From NCBI GenBank assembly GCA_022841375.1, contig JALHRQ010000005.1, positions 124,001-188,000 on the forward strand: a stretch of 64,000 bases of DNA. The letters are read 5' to 3'. Positions 1 through 12,341 of this stretch are shown piece by piece. Made by a program: the position numbers and the translations under genes. Position 1 is the first letter of the stretch, and every line of letters starts with the position of its first letter. A model generated the notes under the pieces. The model did not search any database, was not told the DNA's origin, and saw only the letters and a program-made list of their open reading frames with translations. Origin of the DNA: Burkholderiales bacterium. GTDB taxonomy: Bacteria > Pseudomonadota > Gammaproteobacteria > Burkholderiales > SG8-41.

Positions 1-1504
1 CAGCGGTTACCGTGCCGCCGAAGCGCACGCCGCCGAACAGCGCAAACTGCTCCCGGCGCTCAAGCAGCAACCTTATGATTTTTAAGAAGTTTTTATCCCA
101 GCGTACCGTGATGCCATATTCAGCAACACCGCCGAAACCGGCCATCGCACGCGTATCCAGCGATTCATACAGATCACGGATGTCTCGGATCGGATGGAAC
201 GGCACCCGCTTGCCTGCGGCATCGACACCGGACAGCGCCGGCGGCAAGGGCTCGATTTTCAGGCCGTCGATGCCGACCACGGTATGGCCGTCGTTCATCA
301 GGAAATGCGACAGTGAAAACCCCGCAGGCCCCATGCCGGCAACCAGGATGCGTTTTCCCGAGGCCGCCTTGGGATAGGGATTGCGCAGGTTCAGCGGATT
401 CCAGCGCGTCAGCAGACTGTAAATCTCAAAACCCCAGGGCAGTTCCAGCACATCCTTCAGCGTGCGTGTTTCCGCCTGCGGAATATTGACCGGTTCCTGC
501 TTCTGGTAGATGCAGGATTTCATGCAGTCGTTGCAGATGCGATGGCCTGTTGCAGCGGCCATCGGATTGTCGATGGCGATAATCGCCAGCGCGCCGATGG
601 CAAGGCCTTCGGTCTTGGCTTTATGGAACTCCGAAATTTTCTCTTCGAGTGGGCAACCGGCCAGCGTGATGCCGAACGGCGACTTCTTGAACGACTGCGC
701 ACCGCGCCCGCTGGCACCCTTCTCCAGCAATCCCTTCGAACACGAATCCTTGCCCTGCTCATGGCACCAGATGCAGTAATTCGCCTCGTCCAGCGCGCCC
801 GCGAGATCAGTGCCGCTGTCGGTCAGTTTGAATCCGGCACGCTGGCGCAGCTTCGACACATCGAAGCGGTGCTCGGCATACCCGCTGCCGGTGCCGACCC
901 GGGACGGCACCAGGTTCTGGAAATCCAGCTTGTGCGGTGATTTGAACAGCACACCATCGTGGTGACGGGCACGCCCTGCTTCAGTGTGCGCAGCCCATGC
1001 CGCATACTTCAGGGCCAATTCCAGCGCATCGGCATTACCCGCCTCATCCTGCTGCCATTGCGCAACATGCCGCGCAAAGGCCAGCTCGGTCAGCGCCTCA
1101 CCAAATCGCGCCTCGAGTTCCTTGCCCACAGCGACACCATCGATCACTGCCGCGGCATCAGCTTTGTATTTGTGCATGGCCTTGCGCTGCACGAACAACC
1201 GCTTGGTACTGTATAACGGTGCCAGTTTGTGATGCTGCACGGACAAAGCCCGTACTTCGGTTTCGATCGCGAACAGCTGGCCGATGAAATCATCCAGATG
1301 CGGCGCCAATGCCAGCAGCAATTCCGACTCGTCTTTGGCCGCCAGGGGCTCAGCACTGTTACGCGCTGCCAGCAAGCGGGCATGCACTGTCGCATCCGAC
1401 TGCTCAAGCTCGCGAAGGAATACCTGATCCAGTCGTACCAGGCTGTCACGGCGGTAAAAATCGTCGAAGGTAAATCCGAATTTCAGGGTTGCGGCTGCGC
1501 TCAC
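1..1504 (-). CDS. Cys-rich FAD/NAD(P)-binding oxidoreductase, GltD-like (partial, 3' end outside window)
   Basis: This gene runs off the left edge; 501 codons of its 5' part are visible. I start it at GTG 1504 because an in-frame TAA lies seven codons upstream and no ATG intervenes; the ribosome site is weak. The N-terminal ~240 residues are helical and have no motif I know. Cysteines follow at 244, 247 and 255 (CIWCHEQGKDSC), at 284, and at 324, 327 and 331 (CNDCMKSC), which look like iron-sulfur ligands. A dinucleotide-binding motif (VAGMGPAGFSLSHFL, residues 388-402) comes next. Cys clusters before a GxGPAG Rossmann motif resemble the small subunit of glutamate synthase (GltD) and related flavoprotein reductases. 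The electron partners and substrate are not evident. It is divergent from the 44-residue ORF at 1648. Confidence 0.6.
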   Translation of the reverse strand, partial: MSAAATLKFGFTFDDFYRRDSLVRLDQVFLRELEQSDATVHARLLAARNSAEPLAAKDESELLLALAPHLDDFIGQLFAIETEVRALSVQHHKLAPLYSTKRLFVQRKAMHKYKADAAAVIDGVAVGKELEARFGEALTELAFARHVAQWQQDEAGNADALELALKYAAWAAHTEAGRARHHDGVLFKSPHKLDFQNLVPSRVGTGSGYAEHRFDVSKLRQRAGFKLTDSGTDLAGALDEANYCIWCHEQGKDSCSKGLLEKGASGRGAQSFKKSPFGITLAGCPLEEKISEFHKAKTEGLAIGALAIIAIDNPMAAATGHRICNDCMKSCIYQKQEPVNIPQAETRTLKDVLELPWGFEIYSLLTRWNPLNLRNPYPKAASGKRILVAGMGPAGFSLSHFLMNDGHTVVGIDGLKIEPLPPALSGVDAAGKRVPFHPIRDIRDLYESLDTRAMAGFGGVAEYGITVRWDKNFLKIIRLLLERREQFALFGGVRFGGTVTA

Positions 1505-1647
1505 GATGTTCCGGGGAGATATTTAAAGGTGAAATTATATCAATTGGTGTATTGATGACTTGGCGCAAAAGGTTATTTGCATGGTGTGCCGGGCAATAAC
1601 GGCACTGTGGCATACAATATTGGGTAACCGGACATAGTTATCGCACA

Positions 1648-1782
1648 ATGACACTGACTCAAACCAAATTACTGGTGTGGATCGTACTGGCGACTATGGC
1701 AACAATGCTGACCTATGCGACTTTCCGTGGCTATTTGAGTCCGGAATTGCTGTTGGGATTCGCCAACACTTTTTCCTGCTGA
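1648..1782 (+). CDS. 44-residue single-pass membrane protein, function unknown
   Basis: An ATG-to-TGA frame of 44 codons encodes a short polar start (MTLTQTK), one hydrophobic helix (about residues 8-26), then a polar tail with RGYLSPELLLGF and a Cys at the very end. The codon choices and the helix-plus-tail layout look like a real small inner-membrane protein rather than chance. A possible -10 box (TACAAT, 1613-1618) lies 30 bases upstream, but no clear Shine-Dalgarno sequence precedes the ATG. It sits between the divergent oxidoreductase gene and the 3' end of folD, with which it is convergent. I do not recognise a named family. The alternative is that it is non-coding. Confidence 0.5.
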   Translation: MTLTQTKLLVWIVLATMATMLTYATFRGYLSPELLLGFANTFSC

Positions 1783-1803
1783 ATAAAAGCAGAAACCGAT
1801 GCT

Positions 1804-2655
1804 TTAAGTCGCAGTGCTCCCGGCGGCACTGATCACATTGGCGATCACCATGGCCACCGTCATCGGCCCGACGCCACCCGGAACCGGCGTGATCCAGCCC
1901 GCCTTTTGCCGTACCACATCAAAATCGACATCACCACACAGCTTGCCGTCGGGCAGGCGGTTGATGCCGATATCAATCACTGCTGCGCCGGGCTTGATCA
2001 TGTCGGCGGTGATCATCCTGGGCCTGCCAATCGCGCTGAGCAGAATATCCGCCTGCCGGGTCATTGCAGCGAGATCGGCAGTGCGGGAATGGCAGACAGT
2101 GACTGTGGCATTGCGTTCGAGCAGCATCAGTGCCGCCGGCTTGCCGACAATGCTGCTGCGCCCCAGCACCACCGCATGCCGACCCGCAATGGGAACACCG
2201 GCGCGCTCCAGAAGAATCATGCTGCCAGAGGGCGTGCATGGCGCCAAAGCCGGATGCCCGTCGAGCAAAGCCCCCAGATTGCGCCAGTTAAAACCGTCAA
2301 CGTCCTTTTCGACGGCAATACGCTGCAGCACCTTCACGGCATTGATATGTCGCGGCAGCGGCAGCTGCACCAATATGCCGTGCACCCTGGGATCACTGTT
2401 CATCGCATCCACCCGCTTGAGCAATTCGTTTTCGCTGGTATCTGCAGACAGGCGGGTATCAAACGTCAGCACGCCGGCCTCACGGCACGCCCGTTCCTTG
2501 CTGCGCACATAAATGGCTGAAGCGGGATCATCCCCGACCAGCAGCACTGCGAGCCCCGGCGTGTGACCCCCGGCAGTCAACCGGCCAGCGAGAATTTTCT
2601 GTTCAGCGAGCACCTGTTTGGCGATCGCGGAGCCGTCAATGATGATTGCGCTCAT
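1804..2655 (-). CDS. folD: Bifunctional methylenetetrahydrofolate dehydrogenase/cyclohydrolase
   Basis: FolD interconverts 5,10-methylene-THF, 5,10-methenyl-THF and 10-formyl-THF in the cytoplasm, supplying one-carbon units for purines and initiator tRNA. The 283-residue length is normal. Catalytic positions can be seen: Tyr49 and Lys53 (YVRSK), Gln97 in GILVQLPLP, and Asp120 in KDVDGFN. The dinucleotide-binding signature GRSSIVGKP lies at about 166-173. It is the last gene of the pyrG-kdsA-eno-ftsB-folD run, starting only 9 bases after ftsB stops, so it is probably cotranscribed with ftsB. Confidence 0.96.
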   Translation of the reverse strand: MSAIIIDGSAIAKQVLAEQKILAGRLTAGGHTPGLAVLLVGDDPASAIYVRSKERACREAGVLTFDTRLSADTSENELLKRVDAMNSDPRVHGILVQLPLPRHINAVKVLQRIAVEKDVDGFNWRNLGALLDGHPALAPCTPSGSMILLERAGVPIAGRHAVVLGRSSIVGKPAALMLLERNATVTVCHSRTADLAAMTRQADILLSAIGRPRMITADMIKPGAAVIDIGINRLPDGKLCGDVDFDVVRQKAGWITPVPGGVGPMTVAMVIANVISAAGSTAT

Positions 2656-2664
2656 TGCTTTCCG

Positions 2665-2988
2665 TTACTTTGCTTTGGTTGGCGGCGAAGGCACTGCAGG
2701 CCTGACTGCAACAGGATTGCCATCAAGCACCTGGAAAAATACTTCGTCCCTGCGGATCATGCCCAGTTCGCTGCGGGCACGCTCTTCAACCGCCTCAAGG
2801 CCCTGCTTCAAGTCACGAACCTCGGCATCGAGCGTCGCATTACGGATCTGCAGTTTGCTGTTGGATTCACGCTGAACCTCAATCTGGCGTTCCATTTCCC
2901 AGACCCGCAATACACCGCCTTTGCCCAGCCAAAGCGGATACTGGATCAGCAATACCAGGGCGGCGAGGGCAATGGCGAGCAGCCGCAT
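2665..2988 (-). CDS. ftsB: Cell division protein FtsB
   Basis: FtsB is a bitopic division protein that forms a complex with FtsL and FtsQ and helps activate septal peptidoglycan synthesis. The product has a short cytoplasmic start, one membrane helix (residues 2-19) and a periplasmic coiled coil ([14 protein letters not shown] onward), then the [11 protein letters not shown] motif typical of the family. I use ATG 2988, giving 107 residues; the longer reading begins with a TTG five codons upstream. GTG 2994 is also possible and has a better spaced AGG. Location directly after eno is the usual arrangement in beta- and gammaproteobacteria. Confidence 0.9.
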   Translation of the reverse strand: MRLLAIALAALVLLIQYPLWLGKGGVLRVWEMERQIEVQRESNSKLQIRNATLDAEVRDLKQGLEAVEERARSELGMIRRDEVFFQVLDGNPVAVRPAVPSPPTKAK

Positions 2989-3021
2989 GGTCACTGCGTG
3001 CAACCTGTCGGCGAGCGAAAC

Positions 3022-4323
<1,302 letters not shown>

Positions 4324-4341
4324 TCAGTCAAATAAGGTCGA

Positions 4342-5178
4342 TCAAAGCCGGTCTTCCGCAAAACCTTCGCGTTTGACCAGGGCATCCAATGCTGCAAGTG
4401 TTTTCAGCAGCGTTTTCATGTGTTTCAGAGGCCAGGCATTCGGGCCATCCGACAGCGCCTTTTCAGGCTGCGGATGGGTTTCCATGAACAATCCGGAGAT
4501 GCCGCTGGCAACGGCGGCGCGCGCCAGCACCGGCACAAACTCCCGCTGCCCGCCGCTGCTGGTGCCCTGCCCGCCGGGCAGTTGCACCGAATGGGTCGCA
4601 TCAAATACCACCGGGCATCCGGTATTGCGCATGATCATCAGCGAGCGCATGTCTGAAATCAGGTTGTTATAACCGAAAGAGGCGCCGCGTTCGCAGACCA
4701 TGATGTTGTCCTGACCGCTGGCAGCGCGCGCCTTGTCGACCACGTTCAACATGTCGCCGGGCGCGAGAAACTGCCCCTTCTTGATGTTGACGGGTTTCCC
4801 GGTTGAAGCCACCGCGGTAATGAAATCCGTCTGGCGGCACAGGAAAGCCGGCGTCTGCAGCACGTCAACGGTCGCCGCTACTTGGGCAATTTCCTCAATG
4901 GCATGCACATCGGTAAGCACCGGCACACCCAGGGTCTTGCGCACGTCCGCAAGAATTTCAAGCCCTTTGTCCATCCCCAAGCCGCGGAAGGATTTGGAGG
5001 AACTGCGGTTCGCTTTGTCGTAGGAAGCTTTGAAAATAAAGGGGATGCCGAGTTCGCTGCAAATCGTTTTCAGCTCGCCAGCAGTGTTAATTGCCAGCTC
5101 GCGTGATTCGACCACACAGGGGCCGGCGATCAGGAAGAATGGCCGGTCAAGACCAGCCTCGAATCCGCAGAGTTTCAT
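4342..5178 (-). CDS. kdsA: 3-deoxy-8-phosphooctulonate (KDO-8-P) synthase
   Basis: KdsA condenses phosphoenolpyruvate with arabinose-5-phosphate to make KDO-8-phosphate for the LPS inner core. The 278-residue protein shows the family hallmarks: [11 protein letters not shown] near the start, [11 protein letters not shown] at about 52-62, LTDVHAIEE, and [21 protein letters not shown]. The DAHP/KDO8P TIM barrel spans the whole chain. A Cys in the N-terminal segment (GPCV) occurs in both metal-dependent and metal-free forms, so metal use is not decided here. It follows pyrG by 27 bases; with the lpx genes further on, it shows the cell makes a normal KDO-lipid A. Confidence 0.97.
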   Translation of the reverse strand: MKLCGFEAGLDRPFFLIAGPCVVESRELAINTAGELKTICSELGIPFIFKASYDKANRSSSKSFRGLGMDKGLEILADVRKTLGVPVLTDVHAIEEIAQVAATVDVLQTPAFLCRQTDFITAVASTGKPVNIKKGQFLAPGDMLNVVDKARAASGQDNIMVCERGASFGYNNLISDMRSLMIMRNTGCPVVFDATHSVQLPGGQGTSSGGQREFVPVLARAAVASGISGLFMETHPQPEKALSDGPNAWPLKHMKTLLKTLAALDALVKREGFAEDRL

Positions 5179-5205
5179 CGGGGACCGTCTTTCATGGGGG
5201 GCGCT

Positions 5206-6882
<1,677 letters not shown>

Positions 6883-6902
6883 TCATAAGCCAACGTTTTC
6901 TT

Positions 6903-6931
6903 ATTTTATCGCAATTCCCGCCACCGGCCAA
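6903..6931 (-). promoter_or_regulatory. Candidate sigma70 promoter of the pyrG operon
   Basis: Read on the minus strand, TTGGCC (-35) and TAAAAT (-10) are separated by 17 bases and lie about 24 bases before the pyrG ATG. The -10 is close to consensus and the -35 moderate. The position between the ppsA stop and pyrG fits separate transcription of pyrG. Confidence 0.45.
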
Positions 6932-6943
6932 ACAAGGAATCTA

Positions 6944-9328
6944 TCAGCCCGGCTTGCCGCCGCGAGCCAGATAGAGCCAGGTCTCGACCACCGTATCGGG
7001 ATTCAGCGACAGGCTTTCAATGCCCTCCTTGACCAGCCACTCCGCCAGATCGGGATGGTCCGAAGGGCCCTGCCCACAGATGCCCACGTATTTTTTGGCT
7101 TTACGACAGGCCGTGATGGCCAGATGCAGCATGTGTTTGACTGCGGGATCACGCTCGTCAAAGGCATCGGCAATGATGCCGGAGTCGCGGTCGAGCGCCA
7201 GCGTCATCTGGGTCATGTCGTTCGAGCCGATTGAAAAACCGTCGAAAAGCTCGAGGAACTGGTCGGCGAGGATGGCGTTCGACGGGATCTCGCACATCAT
7301 GATGATGCGCAGGCCGTTCTTGCCCCGTTCAAGACCATTCTCAGCCAGCAGCTCGATGACCTTCTTGCCCTCGGCAATGGTGCGCACGAACGGCACCATG
7401 ATCTCTACATTGGTCAGCCCCATTTCATCACGGACTTTTTTCATCGCCCGGCATTCCAGCTCGAAACAGTCCCGGAACGACGCGGCTATATAACGCGATG
7501 CGCCACGGAAACCGAGCATCGGATTTTCCTCGTGCGGCTCGTAGCGTGAACCTCCCGTGAGACTGGAGTATTCATTGGACTTGAAGTCTGACAAGCGCAC
7601 GATCACCGGCTTGGGCCAGAAAGCTGCGCCCAGGGTGGCAACCCCCTCGGTCAGTTTTTCTACGTAAAAACTCACAGGGTCGGAATATCCGGCGCTGTGC
7701 TCCTCAACTGCCAGTTTGAGGTCGGCACTGAGATCCGGGTATGCCAGAACGGCTTTGGGGTGAACGCCGATCATCCGCGCAATGATGAATTCCAGACGTG
7801 CCAGCCCGACGCCTTCATTGGGCAAACGCTGAAACTCGAAGGCGAGTTCGGGATTGCCGACGTTCATGGTGATTTTGACCGGCGACTTCGGCATGCTCGA
7901 CAACGAAAGGTCGATGATCTCGGTCTGCAACTCCCCCCGGTAGACAAATCCCGTGTCGCCTTCGGCACAAGACACCGTAACGGACTTGCCTTCCTTCAAC
8001 AGTTCAGTCGCATCGCCGCAACCGACCACGGCGGGTATGCCCAATTCGCGGGCAATGATCGCCGCATGACAGGTTCGTCCCCCACGATTGGTGACAATGG
8101 CGGCAGCGCGCTTCATCACTGGTTCCCAATCAGGATCAGTCATGTCGGTAACCAGCACATCACCATCCTTGACACTGTTCATTTCCTTGGCGCTCTTGAC
8201 CAGGCGCACTGGTCCGCAACCGATGCGCTGGCCAATCGCCCGGCCTGTCGTCAGCACTTCAGAACGCTCTTTCAGCCGGTAGCGTCGCAGCGTGTCCACT
8301 TTTTCGCTGGCCTTCACCGTCTCCGGGCGGGCCTGCAGGATGTACAGCTTGCCGTCATTTCCATCCTTGCCCCACTCGATGTCCATCGGGCGCTGGTAAT
8401 GCGCCTCGATAATCATCGCGTAACGCGCCAGTTCATTGACTTCGTCGTCCGAAATTGAAAAATTGCGGCGCTCGGATTCCGGAACATCGATGGTCTGCAC
8501 CGATTTTCCGGCCTGGCGGTTTTCGGTGAAAATCATCCGCAGTGCTTTCGAACCCAGCCCGCGTCGCAGGATGGCGCTCTTGCCTTCCTTCAGGCCGCGC
8601 TTGTAAACGTAGAATTCATCGGGATTAACCTGACCCTGCACTACCGTTTCACCGAGACCGTAAGCCGAGGTGATGAATACCACCTGATCAAACCCTGATT
8701 CGGTATCGAGGGTAAACATCACGCCGCTGGAGCCCTTGTCGCTGCGTACCATCCGCTGCACGGCCGCAGAGAGCGCGACTTCGTCATGGGTGAATCCCTG
8801 GTGGACCCTGTAGGAAATCGCGCGATCGTTATACAGGGAAGCAAACACGTGCTTGATGGCCTCAAGCAGATTGTCCAGGCCCTGCACGTTGAGATAGGTC
8901 TCCTGCTGGCCGGCAAAAGAGGCGTCGGGCAAGTCTTCGGCCGTCGCTGACGAGCGCACGGCAAAGGTGACCTCCGGACCGGCAGTTTTGGTCAGTTTTT
9001 CGTAAGCACTATCAATGGCTTGACGGAAGTCGGGACTGAAAGGTTGCCCGATAATCCACTCGCGGATCTCGCCGCCGGCGGATGTCAGCGCACTGACGTC
9101 ATCGGCATTCAGCGCAGAAAGCCGCTTGGAAATCCTTTCGGCAAGGCCGTTGTACGCCAGAAACAGGCGAAAGGCGTCGGAAGTGGTGGCAAAACCGCCC
9201 GGCACCCTGACCCCTGCACCGGATAACTGGCTGATCATTTCGCCCAGCGACGCGTTTTTACCGCCAACCCGACCCACGTCGCTCATGCGCAGTGTGCTGA
9301 GGTCAACAACCAGTTCTTGCCCGCTCAT
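6944..9328 (-). CDS. ppsA: Phosphoenolpyruvate synthase
   Basis: PpsA makes phosphoenolpyruvate from pyruvate and ATP, allowing gluconeogenesis from C3 acids and, with Acs, from acetate. The start at ATG 9328 is supported by AAGGA seven bases upstream and gives 794 residues; an upstream in-frame extension lacks support. Visible parts are the N-terminal ATP-grasp domain ([31 protein letters not shown]), the swivelling phosphohistidine domain with catalytic His421 ([15 protein letters not shown]), and the C-terminal PEP-binding barrel ([28 protein letters not shown]). The divergent neighbour ppsR encodes its regulator. Confidence 0.97.
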   Translation of the reverse strand: MSGQELVVDLSTLRMSDVGRVGGKNASLGEMISQLSGAGVRVPGGFATTSDAFRLFLAYNGLAERISKRLSALNADDVSALTSAGGEIREWIIGQPFSPDFRQAIDSAYEKLTKTAGPEVTFAVRSSATAEDLPDASFAGQQETYLNVQGLDNLLEAIKHVFASLYNDRAISYRVHQGFTHDEVALSAAVQRMVRSDKGSSGVMFTLDTESGFDQVVFITSAYGLGETVVQGQVNPDEFYVYKRGLKEGKSAILRRGLGSKALRMIFTENRQAGKSVQTIDVPESERRNFSISDDEVNELARYAMIIEAHYQRPMDIEWGKDGNDGKLYILQARPETVKASEKVDTLRRYRLKERSEVLTTGRAIGQRIGCGPVRLVKSAKEMNSVKDGDVLVTDMTDPDWEPVMKRAAAIVTNRGGRTCHAAIIARELGIPAVVGCGDATELLKEGKSVTVSCAEGDTGFVYRGELQTEIIDLSLSSMPKSPVKITMNVGNPELAFEFQRLPNEGVGLARLEFIIARMIGVHPKAVLAYPDLSADLKLAVEEHSAGYSDPVSFYVEKLTEGVATLGAAFWPKPVIVRLSDFKSNEYSSLTGGSRYEPHEENPMLGFRGASRYIAASFRDCFELECRAMKKVRDEMGLTNVEIMVPFVRTIAEGKKVIELLAENGLERGKNGLRIIMMCEIPSNAILADQFLELFDGFSIGSNDMTQMTLALDRDSGIIADAFDERDPAVKHMLHLAITACRKAKKYVGICGQGPSDHPDLAEWLVKEGIESLSLNPDTVVETWLYLARGGKPG

Positions 9329-9396
9329 CCGATGTCCTTGATTGTAAGCAGCTTCAAAAGCGGATATTTTACCGAATCCCCACACTGGTTCCGATA

Positions 9397-10221
9397 ATGA
9401 GCCCCCACAGAACGGCTTTTTTTGTATCAGACCGTACCGGCATCACTGCCGAAATGCTCGGGCACAGCCTGTTGACCCAGTTTGACGGGGTCCGATTGAA
9501 GGAAATCACCGTTCCGTTCATCGATTCAGCGGAGAAGGCGAAGATTTTTGTCCGCCAAATCAACGCTGCGGCGGTCACCGACGGCGTGCGGCCGATCGTG
9601 ATCAGCACGTTGGTCAGCACCGAGATTGCCGGCATTGTGGCCACAGCCAACGCGTTATTCCTTGATTCGTTTGAGATTTTTATTGAACCCCTGGAGCGGG
9701 AACTGGGTGTTAAGGCATCCCATGCCGTCGGTCGTTCGCACAGCACCGAAGATTTTGTGAATTACCACCATCGCATAGAAGCAGTGAATTACGCCTTGTC
9801 TCATGATGACGGGGTATCGAAACGGGAATTGACTGAATCCGACATCATTCTGGTCGGCGTTTCCCGTTGCGGCAAGACGCCAACCTGCCTTTATCTGGCC
9901 ATGCAGTTCGGCATCCGTGCCGCTAATTACCCTTTGATTCCCGAGGACTTCAGCACTATGCAGTTGCCGGCGCAGATCAAAACGCTGCGCGCCCGCCTTT
10001 ACGGGCTGACAATCCGTCCTGCCCGATTGCAGCAGATCCGCAACGAACGACGGCCCGGCAGCAAATACGCCACGCTGGCCAACTGCGAGTTTGAAATTCG
10101 AGAAGCTGAAGCTTTGATGCGCCAGGAGGGCATTCCCTACCTCGACGCAACCAGCAAGTCCGTCGAAGAGCTGGCGACAACCATCCTGCAGGAAGCCAAA
10201 CTGGAACGGCGGATTTACTGA
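9397..10221 (+). CDS. ppsR: PEP synthase regulatory kinase/pyrophosphorylase (DUF299)
   Basis: PpsR inactivates PpsA by ADP-dependent phosphorylation of a Thr next to the catalytic His, and reverses this by phosphorolysis. The 274-residue protein shows the family start ([19 protein letters not shown]), the P-loop GVSRCGKT at 154-161, and the PLIPEDF motif after it. It is divergent from ppsA with 68 bases between starts, the usual layout for this pair. Its TGA overlaps the TAA of the convergent methyltransferase gene by a few bases. It is named ppsR or ppsrp in the literature. Confidence 0.95.
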   Translation: MSPHRTAFFVSDRTGITAEMLGHSLLTQFDGVRLKEITVPFIDSAEKAKIFVRQINAAAVTDGVRPIVISTLVSTEIAGIVATANALFLDSFEIFIEPLERELGVKASHAVGRSHSTEDFVNYHHRIEAVNYALSHDDGVSKRELTESDIILVGVSRCGKTPTCLYLAMQFGIRAANYPLIPEDFSTMQLPAQIKTLRARLYGLTIRPARLQQIRNERRPGSKYATLANCEFEIREAEALMRQEGIPYLDATSKSVEELATTILQEAKLERRIY

Positions 10222-10994
10222 CGCTGTTGGCGCACGCGCTCAAACAGGCAAATCGCGGCCGCGGCGCCGACATTCAGCGATTCGGTTTTTCCCGGCATGG
10301 GTATGTAAACGGTCTGGTGTGCAAGGGCTGTCAATTCCGGCGTCAGTCCTGCCCCCTCATTGCCGAACATTATCGCCACATCTCCCGTGAGCTCGGCATC
10401 AAATACGGGTGTGCCTGCATTCACGCAGGTGGCCATGATGCGCCCCGAATAGCCCTGCGCGAGCATTTGCAGGTCGGCACCCTCAATAATGCGCAGCGCG
10501 AAATGAGCCCCCATGCCCGCTCGGAGCACCCGCGGCGACCAGGCATGTACTGAATGCCGGGACAGGCAAACTGTCAAAATTCCTGCGGCCGCAGCCGAGC
10601 GCAAAATGGAGCCGACATTGCCCGGGTCCTGAATGTCTTCAAGCCAGACACAAGGACCTGAAAGCGCTGAAGGTTGCTTCAGTTTCGGCGTCGGCACGAC
10701 GCCAATGATTCCTGTGGGCGTCGCGACTGATGACAACTGACGGAACAGCACATCCGCATACAGTACAACATCGACGCCGGGCATGCTGCCCAGCAACGCA
10801 GCAACCTCCGGATTTTCCATTCCATCGCGGCTCAGTGCGATTTCAGCCGGTTCTCCAATATGCGCCTTGTAGGCGGCAACCAGATGCACCCCGTCAAGCA
10901 ATGACTGACCCGAAGTGCGTCGTTCGCGCGCGGATTGTGCAAGCTTGAGCAATGCGCGAAAGCGCGGATTATCAGTTGAGGTTATTGTTTTCAT
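10215..10994 (-). CDS. TrmH/SpoU family RNA 2'-O-methyltransferase
   Basis: This is a SAM-dependent SPOUT-fold RNA methyltransferase. Its exact target (rRNA or tRNA) cannot be read off. An N-terminal substrate-binding domain (~100 residues, [15 protein letters not shown] onward) precedes the catalytic domain with the three SpoU motifs: [27 protein letters not shown] and [19 protein letters not shown] start it at ATG 10994 (259 residues), 10 bases after senA ends; a longer open frame runs back into senA. It is probably cotranscribed with senA. In related genomes, as I recall, this gene usually sits next to rnhB, so the sen pair may have been inserted between them. Confidence 0.9.
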   Translation of the reverse strand: MKTITSTDNPRFRALLKLAQSARERRTSGQSLLDGVHLVAAYKAHIGEPAEIALSRDGMENPEVAALLGSMPGVDVVLYADVLFRQLSSVATPTGIIGVVPTPKLKQPSALSGPCVWLEDIQDPGNVGSILRSAAAAGILTVCLSRHSVHAWSPRVLRAGMGAHFALRIIEGADLQMLAQGYSGRIMATCVNAGTPVFDAELTGDVAIMFGNEGAGLTPELTALAHQTVYIPMPGKTESLNVGAAAAICLFERVRQQRQ

Positions 10995-11004
10995 ATTGCC
11001 AATT

Positions 11005-12282
11005 TCATAGTGCGCAGGTACGGAAGCCCGCATAAACGTCGTTGCGTCCGGGCATGTAAAAGTTACGCCAGGTATTGCGGAGCAGTGTCGCTCGTGTCGA
11101 ATGGCAACCGCCGCGCAGCACTTTATGATTGCCGAACCATGGCTCGGAATACTCGGCATATGGGTCACGGACATAGCCGGGATAAGGTTGGAACCAGTCG
11201 GCCGTCCATTCCCAGACATTGCCGAACATTTGCCTGAGGCCCCATCCGCTGTCACCCGCGGCACAGGCATCGACCGGCAGGCAGCGCCCGGCTACACCAA
11301 AAAGATTGGCTGTGGATGCGTCTGCCGGCTGCTGACCCCAGGGATAGTGGCGCTTGCGGTCCATTTTGCCCGGAACCGTAGCCGCCGCAAATTCCCATTC
11401 GGTTTCTGTCGGCAAACGTCGTCCAGCCCAACGGCACCAGGCCTCGGCTTCGTACCATCCCACGTGAATCACCGGTTCATGCTCGGGCAAGGGCTCTACA
11501 CGATCAAAAAGGCGCCGGTACCAGCCGGTGCCGTCGTTCTGCCAATACCGGGGGCATGCCAGATCATGGCTCGTACGCCAGTTCCAACCCTCGGCGCTCC
11601 ACCATTTTGGCGTGGCATATCCCCCCGCTTCGACAAACTCGGCGTATTGGGCGCAGGTGACCGGTGCGCGGGCCATCCGGAAAGGGCGCACTTCTACGGA
11701 GTGCGCCCATTTTTCGTTATCGAAAACGAATCGGCCGTCATCGATTGCGCCGAGGTGAAAACGACCGCCATCGATTTCGACATCACCCGGCCACGGCTTA
11801 CCGGCCACAGGCTTGGTCATGCCATCAGGGGCGGTGTAACCCAGCGTCTGGCGGGTATACGTCAGGGCCTCGCAATGCATTTCTTCGTGGAAGGCGCTCA
11901 GCGTTGCAAAATAATCGATCCGGGGTTCCCGGGCGATGCGCTCATGAACAACTGCGCGCACTGCAGCGAGGTAATGCTGCGTCGCGACCGGTTCCGGCAA
12001 CGGCAATGACCAGCGCCAGGCATGCGGCACTTGCGCCGAGTTATACAGCTGGTCTGCGTCCGCATGCAGGCTGCTCTGGTCTGGATTGCCCTGGCGAAGA
12101 CACCAGTATTCCTCGAACCAGCCCAGGTGGCCCAATTCCCACAGCGGCGGGTTCACAATATCGAGCTTGGGTCCCAGCCACTGATCAGCCTCCAGCTTCG
12201 AAACCAGCGCCAACGTACGCGCCCGGGCAGCATCAAGCAATGCCGCGGAAGAATTTTCATTACCGGTGGTCACAGCAGTCAT
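11005..12282 (-). CDS. senA: SenA-like selenoneine synthase (EgtB-type sulfoxide synthase family)
   Basis: The 425-residue protein has an N-terminal DinB-like domain and a C-terminal formylglycine-generating-enzyme fold, the architecture of EgtB. Three His that would bind the non-haem iron are in place: His52 (WELGHLGW) and His132/His136 (FHEEMHCEAL). The C-terminal part has GWYEAEAWCRWAGRRLPTE, MFGNVWEWTADW and WRNFYMPGRNDVYAGFR. EgtB oxidatively couples hercynine to a thiol; SenA does this with a selenosugar to give selenoneine. I call SenA because the divergent neighbour is a SenB homologue. EgtB-type ergothioneine synthesis is the main alternative. No egtD (hercynine maker) or selD-type senC lies in this window. 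Confidence 0.75.
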   Translation of the reverse strand: MTAVTTGNENSSAALLDAARARTLALVSKLEADQWLGPKLDIVNPPLWELGHLGWFEEYWCLRQGNPDQSSLHADADQLYNSAQVPHAWRWSLPLPEPVATQHYLAAVRAVVHERIAREPRIDYFATLSAFHEEMHCEALTYTRQTLGYTAPDGMTKPVAGKPWPGDVEIDGGRFHLGAIDDGRFVFDNEKWAHSVEVRPFRMARAPVTCAQYAEFVEAGGYATPKWWSAEGWNWRTSHDLACPRYWQNDGTGWYRRLFDRVEPLPEHEPVIHVGWYEAEAWCRWAGRRLPTETEWEFAAATVPGKMDRKRHYPWGQQPADASTANLFGVAGRCLPVDACAAGDSGWGLRQMFGNVWEWTADWFQPYPGYVRDPYAEYSEPWFGNHKVLRGGCHSTRATLLRNTWRNFYMPGRNDVYAGFRTCAL

Positions 12283-12341
12283 CAGGAACTAGGCTTTGAC
12301 TTTGATATAGTCGTGCGAAGTGTAGCCGGATACCTCACTCA
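12283..12341. promoter_or_regulatory. Divergent control region between senA and senB
   Basis: These 59 bases separate the two start codons and must hold both promoters and leaders. TTGACT and TTGATA hexamers read toward senB, but I find no well spaced -10 partner. No strong Shine-Dalgarno precedes senB. No palindromic operator is obvious. The shared region makes joint regulation of senA and senB likely. Confidence 0.4.

Noticed and set aside
11101..12009. 302-codon plus ORF opposite senA
   Set aside because: It is antisense to a clearly conserved enzyme and resembles no family.
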